From Syntrophaceae bacterium UBA5761 (GTDB taxonomy: Bacteria > Desulfobacterota > Syntrophia > Syntrophales > UBA4778): 9,616 nucleotides of DNA. This document shows positions 1 through 6,730 of the stretch, in pieces. The translations under genes and the position numbers were made by a program. The notes below the pieces were generated by a model that saw only the letters and a list, made by a program, of their open reading frames with translations, was not told the origin of the DNA and searched no databases. How positions within the stretch are numbered: position 1 is the stretch's first letter; every line of letters begins with the position of its first letter. The stretch lies in contig DIEZ01000072.1 of assembly GCA_002418885.1 (NCBI GenBank), forward strand, positions 1-9,616. The letters run 5' to 3'.

Positions 1-1105
1 AGCGATTTTCGGGTCAGCGAGATGAAAGAGGAAGGCGGCTGGTTGTCAGGAACGGCACACTTCCGGCAAGAGAGATTGTCAGTGGGATCGGGCCGTTGAG
101 AATCAGACAGCCACGGGTTCGGGACCGCAGAGAGGGCGAGGATTTCAGCAGCAACATTTTACCCCGGTACATGAGACGGGTTCCGAGCATAGACAACCTG
201 ATTCCGGTTTTGTATCTCAAGGGGATATCGACCGGGGATTTCACCAGGGCTTTGGAGGCGATCCTGGGGGAGAGAGCCCCGGGTCTTTCGGCCGCGAACA
301 TAGTGCGGCTCAAGCGCCAGTGGGAACAGGATTACCAGCAGTGGGCAAAACGGGATATAAGTTCGAAGAGATATGTTTATTTCTGGGCTGACGGCATCTA
401 CTTCAATGTCCGGCTGGAAGATCCCGGCAATGCATCCTGGTGATCATGGGGGCTTTGGGAGACGGCAGGAAGGAGATGGTCGCTGTCCTTGATGGCTACC
501 GGGAGAGCAAGGAGAGCTGGCGAGGGGTGTTGAGGGATCTCAAACGGCGGGGTTTGAAAGAGGTTCCCAAGCTGGCTGTGGGAGACGGAGGATTGGGTTT
601 CTGGGCGGCTTTGGAAGAGGAATTTCCTCAAACCAGGGAACAGCGCTGCTGGGTCCATAAGACACTCAATATTTTGGACAAGATGCCTAAAGGCATGCAT
701 TCGAAAGTGAAGGCTCATCTTCGGGAAATGTACACGGCTCCGACAAAAGAAGAGGCCCTGAAAGCCTACGAAGAGTTTTTGATCCTGTACCGGGCAAAAT
801 ATGAGAGGGCCTGTGAGTGCCTGAAGAAAGACAAAGACGTGCTCTTTACTTTTTATGATTTCCCGGCTGAGCACTGGGTGCATATCCGCACGACCAATCC
901 GATCGAATCGACATTCGGCACGGTTAGGCACCGCACGAGAAAGACCAAGGGATGCGGCTCACGACTTGCTACGCTGACCATGGTATTCAAGCTCTCGCTG
1001 GAAGCGGAAAAGACCTGGAAGAAACTCAAGGGTCATCAGCTGATTGCGAAAGTGCTCGAGGGAGTCAAATTCGCTGATGGCGAGATGATGGAGGAGGCGG
1101 CATAA
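1..1105 (+). pseudogene. IS256-family transposase, frameshifted and 5'-partial
   Basis: This is a DDE transposase of the IS256 (Mutator-like) family, which catalyses cut-and-paste or copy-out transposition of its own element. The frame is open from the left edge (codons from position 3) and reads VVRNGTLPAREI, GIGPLRIRQPRV and ILPRYMRRVPSIDNLIP, all typical of the family's N-terminal half. The first catalytic Asp is in WADGIYF (390-392). At about 425-431 the frame breaks. Frame 1 stops at 441-443, while the continuation RQCILVIMGALGDG lies in the frame two bases on. The second Asp (584-586, in VGDGGLGFW), the CWVHK signature and the catalytic Glu (905-907, in NPIESTFG) follow, with a normal C-terminus at 1105. 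Family members normally have one uninterrupted ORF of about 400 codons, and I see no slippery heptamer, so I read this as an inactivating mutation. A restart at GTG 440 could make only a C-terminal fragment lacking the first Asp. Confidence 0.88.
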
Positions 1106-1160
1106 AAGCAGCACATCAGGGTGCGCCGGTCTTCCCGTACACAACATTTGACAATATCTC
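1..1160 (+). mobile_element. IS256-family insertion sequence, right-hand part (left end off window)
   Basis: The element carries an IS256/Mutator-type transposase running out of the left edge. I place its right end near 1160, where the sequence TTTGACAATATCTC (1147-1160) follows CGTACACAAC. Read from the outside this is GAGATATTGTCAAATG, which resembles the terminal repeats I know from this family. The left inverted repeat and the target duplication are outside the window, so the exact boundary cannot be confirmed. Beyond 1160 the DNA becomes the coding sequence of a disrupted ATPase on the opposite strand, which supports this junction. The transposase is frameshifted, so this copy is probably unable to move by itself. 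Confidence 0.75.
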
Positions 1161-1577
1161 TTCCCGTCCTAACGTTTCCTTGTTCTCCCGCCATTCTTGA
1201 ACCCACCCGTCCATCGACCTTTTCAGTGCGTTGTTTAGGTTTACCGCCCGATTGGAACGGTACACCTTGACGGACCATTCCACGGCATCGGTCTCATAGC
1301 GCAACTGGGCGGTTCCGTTCGAGAAATACCCAAACGGCACACCCCGCAACTGATCGAGCATCTGCTTGATGATGATCTCATGCCAATGTTCTTTCTCGAC
1401 AAGCTGCTCGTTGAAATATCGTGCAATCAGCCCCTTGAGTGATTTGAAGAAAAAAGCCACTTGCGCCACCAGTGATTTCCCTGAAGCCTGCTCCCCAACA
1501 AGAACGGTCAATGGTTTTATCTCTACCGATGCCTCTTCAATAGGCCCAAGCCGTTTTATTGTAATCTTTTCACTCAT
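1116..1577 (-). pseudogene. P-loop (AAA/ABC-type) ATPase, N-terminal part, truncated by the IS
   Basis: The start ATG (1575-1577, minus strand) is preceded by AAGGA at 8 nt spacing. The product opens with MSEKITIKRLGPIEEASVEI and then a Walker A loop, GEQASGKS (residues 28-35). This arrangement is typical of the ABC/SMC-like 'AAA_15/AAA_21' ATPases that include OLD-type nucleases and several phage-defence ATPases. The following ~100 residues, rich in aromatic and charged residues, fit the insertion that usually separates Walker A from the signature and Walker B. Those later motifs are absent. After about residue 139 the frame enters the IS256-family end and adds 14 IS-encoded residues before a stop at 1116. 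Intact relatives are usually several hundred residues long, so this is a non-functional remnant; the rest may lie left of the IS. Base composition is more A/T-rich than in the housekeeping genes, suggesting acquired DNA. The specific subfamily and function cannot be assigned. Confidence 0.75.
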
Positions 1578-1785
1578 TGATTTGATCCTTTTTTTGAGTA
1601 AATCTAGTAAATCTGACGGGGCGACAGCTGACTTGTATAACAACAGGCTGACCATCCATGATAGAGTCGTGATTATGGCACAGGGCATACTAACGTTCAA
1701 GCATAAAGGACTTAGCTTAAGAACCTTGCTCAGACCTTGACAGGATGGGCGCCCTATGAGAGAATTCCCGACCGAGGAAGCAGGA
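1578..1785. other. Divergent intergenic region between the ATPase remnant and the ferredoxin gene
   Basis: This 208-bp gap separates two divergently oriented genes and should hold promoters for both. A TTGACA box is at 1737-1742 on the plus strand, but no acceptable -10 lies at normal spacing. On the minus strand a TTATACA-like element (near 1635-1641) lacks a -35 partner. An 8-bp palindrome, GGGCGCCC, is at 1747-1754. I see no tRNA, small gene or convincing terminator here. Confidence 0.35.
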
Positions 1786-2199
1786 ATGTACACGAAAAAG
1801 GTCGTTTTAAGGTACCCCCCCGACGTTGTTGACCAGCCGATCGTCTATCGATTGGTCAAGGATTATGATCTTGTGTTCAACATCCTGAAGGCACGGGTAT
1901 TTCCAAGACGGGAAGGGTTGTTGGTACTGGAACTTCGCGGAACAAAGGAGAACTTCGACCGGGGTATCCGCTACCTGAAAGAACAGGGTCTCAGGGTCGA
2001 AGCGCTCTCCAAGAGCGTCAAGCGAAAGGAAGATAAGTGCGTCCATTGCGGGGCCTGCATTGCCTTCTGTCCCACAGAGGCATTGCACTTCGAAAACGGC
2101 TTCTCATCAAAGGTCGTGTTTGACGCTGAGAGATGCAACGGTTGCGAGATCTGCGTTTCCGCCTGCCCCCCAAGGGCGATGGAGGTAGATCTGCTGTAA
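1786..2199 (+). CDS. NIL-domain ferredoxin with two 4Fe-4S clusters
   Basis: The product is a cytoplasmic iron-sulfur protein of about 137 residues. Residues 1-76 form a NIL domain (hydrophobic strands, FNILKARV signature at about 31-38), a ligand-binding fold also found at the C-terminus of the methionine transporter ATPase MetN. Residues 85-95 (C85, C88, C91, C95) and 117-127 (C117, C120, C123, C127) are two CX2CX2CX3C motifs, each followed by Pro, as in bacterial 2[4Fe-4S] ferredoxins. In methanogens and many Desulfobacterota, NIL-ferredoxins partner COG1900/DUF39 proteins in sulfur insertion into aspartate semialdehyde to make homocysteine. No such partner is visible here, so that role is only an inference. 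I chose ATG 1786 over the in-frame ATG at 1756 because GAGGAAGCAGGA lies directly before it and the conserved domain begins there. The gene converges with the next one, with 3 bp between stop codons. Confidence 0.88.
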   Translation: MYTKKVVLRYPPDVVDQPIVYRLVKDYDLVFNILKARVFPRREGLLVLELRGTKENFDRGIRYLKEQGLRVEALSKSVKRKEDKCVHCGACIAFCPTEALHFENGFSSKVVFDAERCNGCEICVSACPPRAMEVDLL

Positions 2200-2202
2200 G
2201 GT

Positions 2203-2553
2203 TTATTCGTCGGCCTGACCGCCGTCGTCAAAGACTTTTGCTTTTTCAGCCACTGTCCTGCCCAGCTCTTTCGTCAGTTTTTTGCCTTCTTTCGCGATCT
2301 TTTCCTTACCCTGCTTCAGGACTTCTTCGCTCTGAGCCTTCGTCTTTTCATAGGCACCTTTCATCTTCTGTTCGACGTCTCCGGGCGTCGAGAAACCGTG
2401 GTAGAGGAGCGCGCCTATCAGGAGAAGGAGAACGGTGATCAGGGCTGCCTTGAAGAGCTTCTTGACGACAAAAAAGATGACGATAAGCCCGGCAACGGCA
2501 AGGATGGTCATCAGAAGGGGATTCGAAAAAATGTGGCTGACCGTCTCGCTCAT
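2203..2553 (-). CDS. Small membrane protein with charged helical C-terminal tail, unknown function
   Basis: I do not recognise a family with confidence. The 116-residue product has a short polar N-terminus, a hydrophobic segment at about residues 12-30, a basic KKLFK link, and a second hydrophobic segment at about 36-53. From residue 58 on comes a Lys/Glu-rich stretch predicted to be a long amphipathic helix or coiled coil (regular KEKI, KEGKK and KELGR spacing), ending in an acidic tail. This layout suggests a membrane hairpin with a soluble tail, comparable in style to YtxH-like or apolipoprotein-like stress proteins, but that comparison is loose. The start at 2551-2553 has GGTGA 6 nt upstream. 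The gene is convergent with the ferredoxin gene and divergent from mtaB. Codon use and clear hydrophobic segments support a real gene. Confidence 0.72.
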   Translation of the reverse strand: MSETVSHIFSNPLLMTILAVAGLIVIFFVVKKLFKAALITVLLLLIGALLYHGFSTPGDVEQKMKGAYEKTKAQSEEVLKQGKEKIAKEGKKLTKELGRTVAEKAKVFDDGGQADE

Positions 2554-2586
2554 ACGCTGTCACCGCCCTTTGTGGTGGGTTGTATG

Positions 2587-2616
2587 TTACCAGAATCTAT
2601 TTTTAATTTCTACAAT
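2587..2616 (+). promoter_or_regulatory. Candidate sigma-70 promoter for the mtaB-rnc-era-der operon
   Basis: TTACCA (2587-2592) is followed after 18 bp by TACAAT (2611-2616), matching the -35 and -10 consensus at four and five of six positions. It lies in the most A/T-rich part of the 146-bp gap before mtaB. Transcription from it would give an untranslated leader of roughly 75 nt. This is pattern matching only, and the divergent membrane-protein gene must also be transcribed from this gap. Confidence 0.35.
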
Positions 2617-2641
2617 CTTTAACCCGGCTGTCCCGGAGGAT

Positions 2642-2686
2642 ATGACTTCCCGACGTCGGAGACTCGGGGCGAGATGTACATGGTGA
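2642..2686 (+). other. Possible 14-codon leader ORF upstream of mtaB
   Basis: The ORF encodes MTSRRRRLGARCTW, with five Arg and a terminal Trp, and begins just after GGAGG (2635-2639). That spacing is only 2 nt, shorter than usual, so translation is uncertain. The ORF contains the palindrome CCGACGTCGG (2650-2659). A second mini-ORF (ATG 2674 to TAA 2694) ends 5 nt before the mtaB start. Either could be chance in a short G+C-rich gap. Confidence 0.18.
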
Positions 2687-2699
2687 GAGAGTAACACGG

Positions 2700-4010
2700 A
2701 TGAAGGTGGCGGTAGCGACCCTCGGGTGCAAGGTGAATCAGTTCGACTCGGCGCTTCTGACTGAGAGGCTCCGGTCGGAGGGCTTCACTGTGGTCCCCTT
2801 CGGGGAAGGGGCCGACGTTTGCATCATCAACACCTGTACCGTCACGGCGCGCACGGATTACCAGTCCAGGCAACTGGTGCGAAGGGCGAGGAAGCTCTGT
2901 CCCGGCGCCGGGGTAGTCGTGACAGGGTGCTACGCCCAGGTCGCCCCAGCCGAGCTGGCGGAGATGCCCGGAGTGGCGGCCGTCGTGGGAAACGCCGAGA
3001 AAGACGCCCTTCCCGGGTTTCTGGGCGAGATACTCGACGGCAGGGGCAAAATCATAGTGGGCGACATCCGCCGGTGCGGCAGTATGCCGTCCGGGACGGC
3101 AGATGTGTTTCCCGGACGGACCCGGGCCATTTTAAAGGTCCAGGACGGCTGCGACGCCTTCTGCACGTACTGTATCGTGCCCTTCTCCCGAGGACGGAGC
3201 AGGAGCCTCCCCCCGTCCGATGTCTTCCGGCAGGCCGTCCGGTTCGCTGAATCGGGCTACAGGGAAGTTGTCCTTACGGGCATCCACCTGGGCAGCTACG
3301 GCTCCGACCTCGAACCTCCCGTCAGCCTCGCCGGGCTGCTGGCGAGTTTCGAAGACGTCGAAGGTGTCGATAGGGTCAGACTGAGTTCCATAGAGCCGAT
3401 GGAGGTCACGCCGGAGCTGATTTCCCGGATGGCATCTTCAGAAAGGCTTTGCCGCCATCTCCACATACCCCTCCAGAGCGGCAACGACCGCGTACTAAAG
3501 CTCATGGGCAGAAACTACACCGGGGATCGGTTTCGGTTGTTGGTCGAGAGACTCACGGCGGCTATCCCGGACATCGCTGTCGGTGTAGACGTGATGGCCG
3601 GTTTTCCCGGTGAAGGCGAAGAGGAGTTCCGCCGAACGGCGGCTCTCATCGAAGAGTTGCCCATCGCCTATCTCCACGTTTTTCCTTACTCGCGGCGACC
3701 GGGAACGCCTGCGGCCGACTTACCCCATCAGGTTCCGGAGGATGCCAAGAAGGGGCGCGCGGCTCTCCTGCGCTCCCTGGGGGCGGAAAGAAGGGCGTCC
3801 TTCGCGCGTCGGTTCGTCGGGAAAGAGGTCTCCGTCCTCGTCGAGGGAAAGGCCGACCGGCAGACAGGCCTGATGAAGGGGTTCACCGACAATTACATCC
3901 AGGTGCTGATAGAGAATGGGGACTCAAGCCTCGTCAACCGAATCGTAACGGTCCGTCCGACCGGAGAGCGGGGAGGAAAACTAACGGCCCGTATGGAAAA
4001 CCATGGATAG
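2700..4010 (+). CDS. mtaB: tRNA (N6-threonylcarbamoyladenosine-37 C2) methylthiotransferase MtaB
   Basis: MtaB is a radical SAM enzyme of the MiaB family that adds a methylthio group to t6A37 of ANN-decoding tRNAs, giving ms2t6A and stabilising codon pairing. The 436-residue length is normal. The N-terminal UPF0004 domain carries three cluster cysteines: C10 in LGCKVNQ, C46 in NTCTVT and C77 in TGCYAQ. The radical SAM motif CDAFCTYC supplies C151, C155 and C158. A C-terminal TRAM-like RNA-binding region spans about 375-430. The LGCKVNQ and TCTVT forms, together with the absence of RimO or MiaB signatures, favour MtaB over its paralogues. The start ATG has only a weak GAGAG ribosome site. The 3' end overlaps rnc by 8 bp, so this is probably the first gene of a coupled RNA-maturation operon. 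Confidence 0.93.
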   Translation: MKVAVATLGCKVNQFDSALLTERLRSEGFTVVPFGEGADVCIINTCTVTARTDYQSRQLVRRARKLCPGAGVVVTGCYAQVAPAELAEMPGVAAVVGNAEKDALPGFLGEILDGRGKIIVGDIRRCGSMPSGTADVFPGRTRAILKVQDGCDAFCTYCIVPFSRGRSRSLPPSDVFRQAVRFAESGYREVVLTGIHLGSYGSDLEPPVSLAGLLASFEDVEGVDRVRLSSIEPMEVTPELISRMASSERLCRHLHIPLQSGNDRVLKLMGRNYTGDRFRLLVERLTAAIPDIAVGVDVMAGFPGEGEEEFRRTAALIEELPIAYLHVFPYSRRPGTPAADLPHQVPEDAKKGRAALLRSLGAERRASFARRFVGKEVSVLVEGKADRQTGLMKGFTDNYIQVLIENGDSSLVNRIVTVRPTGERGGKLTARMENHG

Positions 4011-4734
4011 GGAAAGACTCGATAAGCTCGAGGAGTTCGAGCGAATCCTCAACTATACCTTTAGGAATAAGGACCTGCTGGATAGGGCGCTGACCCACCG
4101 CTCGTTCATGAACGAGTGCCAGGCCGATTCCGTCCGGGACAACGAGCGGCTCGAGTTTCTCGGTGACGCCGTTCTCGAGCTTTGCGTCAGCCACCTGCTG
4201 ATGAAAAAGTGCCGCGACGCGCCGGAGGGCCTGCTTTCCCGCATGAGGGCGTCGATAGTAAACGAGCGTTCCCTGGCCCGGATGGCCAGACACCTCTGCG
4301 TCGGACAGTTCCTCCTGCTCGGGAAAGGGGAAGAGGCCTCGGGCGGACGGACGAAGAATTCCATCCTTTCCGACACCCTCGAAGCGGTTTTCGCCGCCGT
4401 CTATCTCGACTGCGGCTTTGACGAGACCTGCGCCTTCATCGCGCGGCTCTTCTCCCCTCTCATCGATAACTGCGGCGAAGGACTCCCCCGCCGCGATTAC
4501 AAGTCAGGCCTACAGGAGAAAAGCCAGGCGAGGTTCAAGGTCGTTCCGCGGTATCGGTTGATCGACGAATCCGGGCCCGAGCACGACAAGGTCTTCAAGG
4601 TCGAGGTCTCCGTCTCCGACATCGTCTCGAAGACCGGGGTCGGCAAAAGCAAGAAAGAGGCGGAGCAGCATGCGGCCAGGAAGGCCCTCGAGGAGATCGA
4701 AGGTTCGGTCAAAACCACAACGAGGCACCCATGA
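4003..4734 (+). CDS. rnc: Ribonuclease III
   Basis: This is a double-strand-specific endoribonuclease that processes the 30S rRNA precursor and some mRNAs, acting as a homodimer with Mg2+. The catalytic domain (about 10-155) contains the family signature ERLEFLGDAVLEL, with E48, E51 and D55, and the downstream metal-binding pair D124 and E127 in SDTLEAVFAAVYLD. A double-stranded RNA-binding domain follows at about 166-235, ending in the characteristic GKSKKEAEQHAARKAL. The length of 243 residues is usual. The start lies inside the end of mtaB (8-bp overlap) and has a poor ribosome site of its own, which suggests translational coupling. The 3' end overlaps the next gene by 4 bp (ATGA). All key residues are present, so it should be active. 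Confidence 0.96.
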   Translation: MDRERLDKLEEFERILNYTFRNKDLLDRALTHRSFMNECQADSVRDNERLEFLGDAVLELCVSHLLMKKCRDAPEGLLSRMRASIVNERSLARMARHLCVGQFLLLGKGEEASGGRTKNSILSDTLEAVFAAVYLDCGFDETCAFIARLFSPLIDNCGEGLPRRDYKSGLQEKSQARFKVVPRYRLIDESGPEHDKVFKVEVSVSDIVSKTGVGKSKKEAEQHAARKALEEIEGSVKTTTRHP

Positions 4735-5822
4735 ACAGGGATGAACGTAGGCCGGGGTTGCTCATAATCCCCGTCTTCATCGGCAACCGCGGTTGCCCGC
4801 AACGATGCGTCTTCTGTCGCGACAACAGCGACGAGGATTCACTGACCGGCAAAGACCCCGGGAACGCCATAGGGGGGATCGTCCGCGCCTACCTTGACGC
4901 CGCGGGGTCGAGGAAAAAGTCCTGCGTCCAGATCGCCTTCTACGGCGGTAACTTTACAGGACTCGACCGGGCGCAGCAGTACGAACTCCTGTCCCTCGCC
5001 GCCGGATACGTGGATGCCGGCATCGTTCAATCACTCAGGATATCGACGAGACCGGACGCCATCAGCCGGAAGGAGATCGAGTTCTTGCGAGGTTTCCCCG
5101 TGCGCACTGTCGAAATCGGAGTCCAGTCGATGTCGGATGATGTCCTCACCCGGTCCCGGAGGGGACACACGGCCGATGACGTAAGGCGGGCCGTGGCCCT
5201 ACTCAAAGAAAACGGTTTCCAAGTCGGCATTCACCTGATGGCGGGATTGCCGGCCGAAAGCCGCGAGAGTTTCCTCGAGAGCGTCGACCGGGCGATAGAC
5301 CTGCGGCCCGACACGGTCAGGATCCACCCGACGCTCGTCTTCCGCGACACAGAACTCGCCGACCTTTACCGGCGCGGTACCTATCGCCCCCTTTCCCTGG
5401 ACGAGGCCGTCGATGTCTGCACCGAGGCGCTCATCCGGTTCGAAAAGGCGGGCATTCCCGTCGTCAGGCTCGGCCTCCAGCCGAGCACCGTCGTCGAGAC
5501 GTCGTTGGTCGCCGGCCCTTACCACCCGGCCTTCCGGTCCCTCGTGGAGGGAAAGGTCTTTCTCGCCCTGGCCTCACGGCTCCTGACTTCGGCGGTGCCT
5601 TCCAAAGGCGAGGCGGTCTTTCTCGTCTCCCCGCCGGACGGTTCTTTTTTCCGCGGCCTCAACAACCGAAACATCGCGAAGCTTCAGGCCCTTGCGGCGC
5701 CCGCGAAGGTCGTCGTGAAAGAAGAACGGGGACAGAAAAGAGGCTCTCTTAAACTCCTGGCCGGCGGGGAGATCTACTCGTCGGACAGGTTTTCAAACTA
5801 TACAACAGGACATTCCATCTGA
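4731..5822 (+). CDS. Elp3-like radical SAM protein of unknown substrate
   Basis: This is a 363-residue radical SAM protein. The cluster motif is C22-X3-C26-X2-C29 (GCPQRCVFC). Further motifs are YGGNFTGL (71-78), LRISTRPDAI (102-111), EIGVQS (128-133), RRGHT (143-147) and GLPAES (172-177). These resemble the radical SAM half of Elp3 (COG1243), but the GNAT acetyltransferase domain is missing. The C-terminal ~130 residues match no domain I recognise. Similar proteins are known to me next to rnc in clostridia as well, so the association is old. Placement between RNase III and Era, with 4-bp and 1-bp overlaps, suggests a role in rRNA or tRNA modification; that is inference. The ribosome site GAGG is 5 nt before the ATG. 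It differs from HemN/HemW and YhcC in motif spacing, but a close YhcC-type assignment cannot be excluded. Confidence 0.88.
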   Translation: MNRDERRPGLLIIPVFIGNRGCPQRCVFCRDNSDEDSLTGKDPGNAIGGIVRAYLDAAGSRKKSCVQIAFYGGNFTGLDRAQQYELLSLAAGYVDAGIVQSLRISTRPDAISRKEIEFLRGFPVRTVEIGVQSMSDDVLTRSRRGHTADDVRRAVALLKENGFQVGIHLMAGLPAESRESFLESVDRAIDLRPDTVRIHPTLVFRDTELADLYRRGTYRPLSLDEAVDVCTEALIRFEKAGIPVVRLGLQPSTVVETSLVAGPYHPAFRSLVEGKVFLALASRLLTSAVPSKGEAVFLVSPPDGSFFRGLNNRNIAKLQALAAPAKVVVKEERGQKRGSLKLLAGGEIYSSDRFSNYTTGHSI

Positions 5823-6718
5823 TGCCTATGTTTAAATCAGGATTCATTGCCATAGTCGGCAGGCCGAACGTCGGAAAGTCTACCTTAATCAACAGCCTCG
5901 TCGGTGAGAAGGTCGCCATAATCACCCCGAAACCGCAGACGACGAGGAACCGCATCACCGGAATCAAGACCACGGCCGAGGGCCAGATGATCTTCATCGA
6001 TACGCCGGGCATCCACAAGGCGAGGACCCTCTTCAACCGCCGCCTTGTCGACACGGCGAGGGGGGCCCTGAGCGACGCCGACGTCGTTCTCTTCGTCGTC
6101 AGTGCTGAGAAGGAGCCGGGAAACGACGACGATTTCATCCTCGAGACGCTTCGGCCCGTTGAAGTCCCCGTCGTCCTCGTGATAAACAAGATCGACCTCG
6201 TCACACGGGAGAGGCTTCTGCCCCTGATCGACGATTACCGCAGGCGGCGCGACTTCCGGGAGGTCGTGCCGACCTCGGCGCTCAAGGGATTCAGTGTCGA
6301 CCGCCTGGAAAGACTGATCCTCGACCTTCTGCCCGAAGGCCCGAAGTATTTTCCCGACGACATCTTCACCGACCTTCCCGAGAGGTTTCTCGCGGCCGAG
6401 ATGATCAGGGAGAAGGTGATCATTCTCACCCGCGAGGAGATACCCTACGTGACTGCCGTGACCGTCGATACCTTCCGGGAGGTGGAACAGAAAAACCTTG
6501 TCGTCATCCAGGCGACGATCACCGTCGAGAAGGAGTCCCAGAAGGGCATCCTCATCGGCAAAAAGGGCTCCATGCTCAAAGAAATCGGGACAAAGGCGAG
6601 GGCGGACCTGGAGAGGTTCTTCAATGCCGCGGTATACCTGGAGCTTTTCGTCAAGGTGAGCCCCGGCTGGACGCGCGACAGCGGACGGCTCAGGGAATAC
6701 GGTTATGCAAAGGACTGA
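5822..6718 (+). CDS. era: GTPase Era, 30S ribosomal subunit assembly factor
   Basis: Era is a Ras-like GTPase that binds the 3' end of 16S rRNA and promotes maturation of the small subunit at the inner membrane. The 298 residues show G1 GRPNVGKS (13-20), G3 DTPGI (60-64), G4 NKID (122-125) and G5 SAL (152-154). A C-terminal KH RNA-binding domain follows, with its loop IGKKG at 245-249 and the typical tail RFFNAAVYLELFVKV. The start ATG shares one base with the TGA of the preceding gene (TGATG), a classic coupling arrangement. AGGA lies 11 nt upstream. A second ATG at 5828 would remove only two residues. Nothing is missing, and function is expected to be normal. Confidence 0.97.
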   Translation: MPMFKSGFIAIVGRPNVGKSTLINSLVGEKVAIITPKPQTTRNRITGIKTTAEGQMIFIDTPGIHKARTLFNRRLVDTARGALSDADVVLFVVSAEKEPGNDDDFILETLRPVEVPVVLVINKIDLVTRERLLPLIDDYRRRRDFREVVPTSALKGFSVDRLERLILDLLPEGPKYFPDDIFTDLPERFLAAEMIREKVIILTREEIPYVTAVTVDTFREVEQKNLVVIQATITVEKESQKGILIGKKGSMLKEIGTKARADLERFFNAAVYLELFVKVSPGWTRDSGRLREYGYAKD

Positions 6719-6730
6719 GGCGTGGTTAAG

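Noticed and set aside
400..445. Programmed -1 ribosomal frameshift in the transposase
   Set aside because: There is no slippery heptamer or following stem near 415-443, and IS256-family transposases are normally made from a single ORF. A disabling deletion is simpler.
1366..1740. Plus-strand ORF of 124 codons opposite the ATPase remnant
   Set aside because: It is antisense to a recognisable P-loop protein, has no ribosome site, and its sequence is low in structure and rich in Ser/Pro/Thr as expected for a shadow frame.
1578..1793. 72-codon N-terminal extension of the ATPase
   Set aside because: The extension has no family resemblance, crosses the ferredoxin start, and the internal ATG at 1577 has a good ribosome site and begins the conserved domain.
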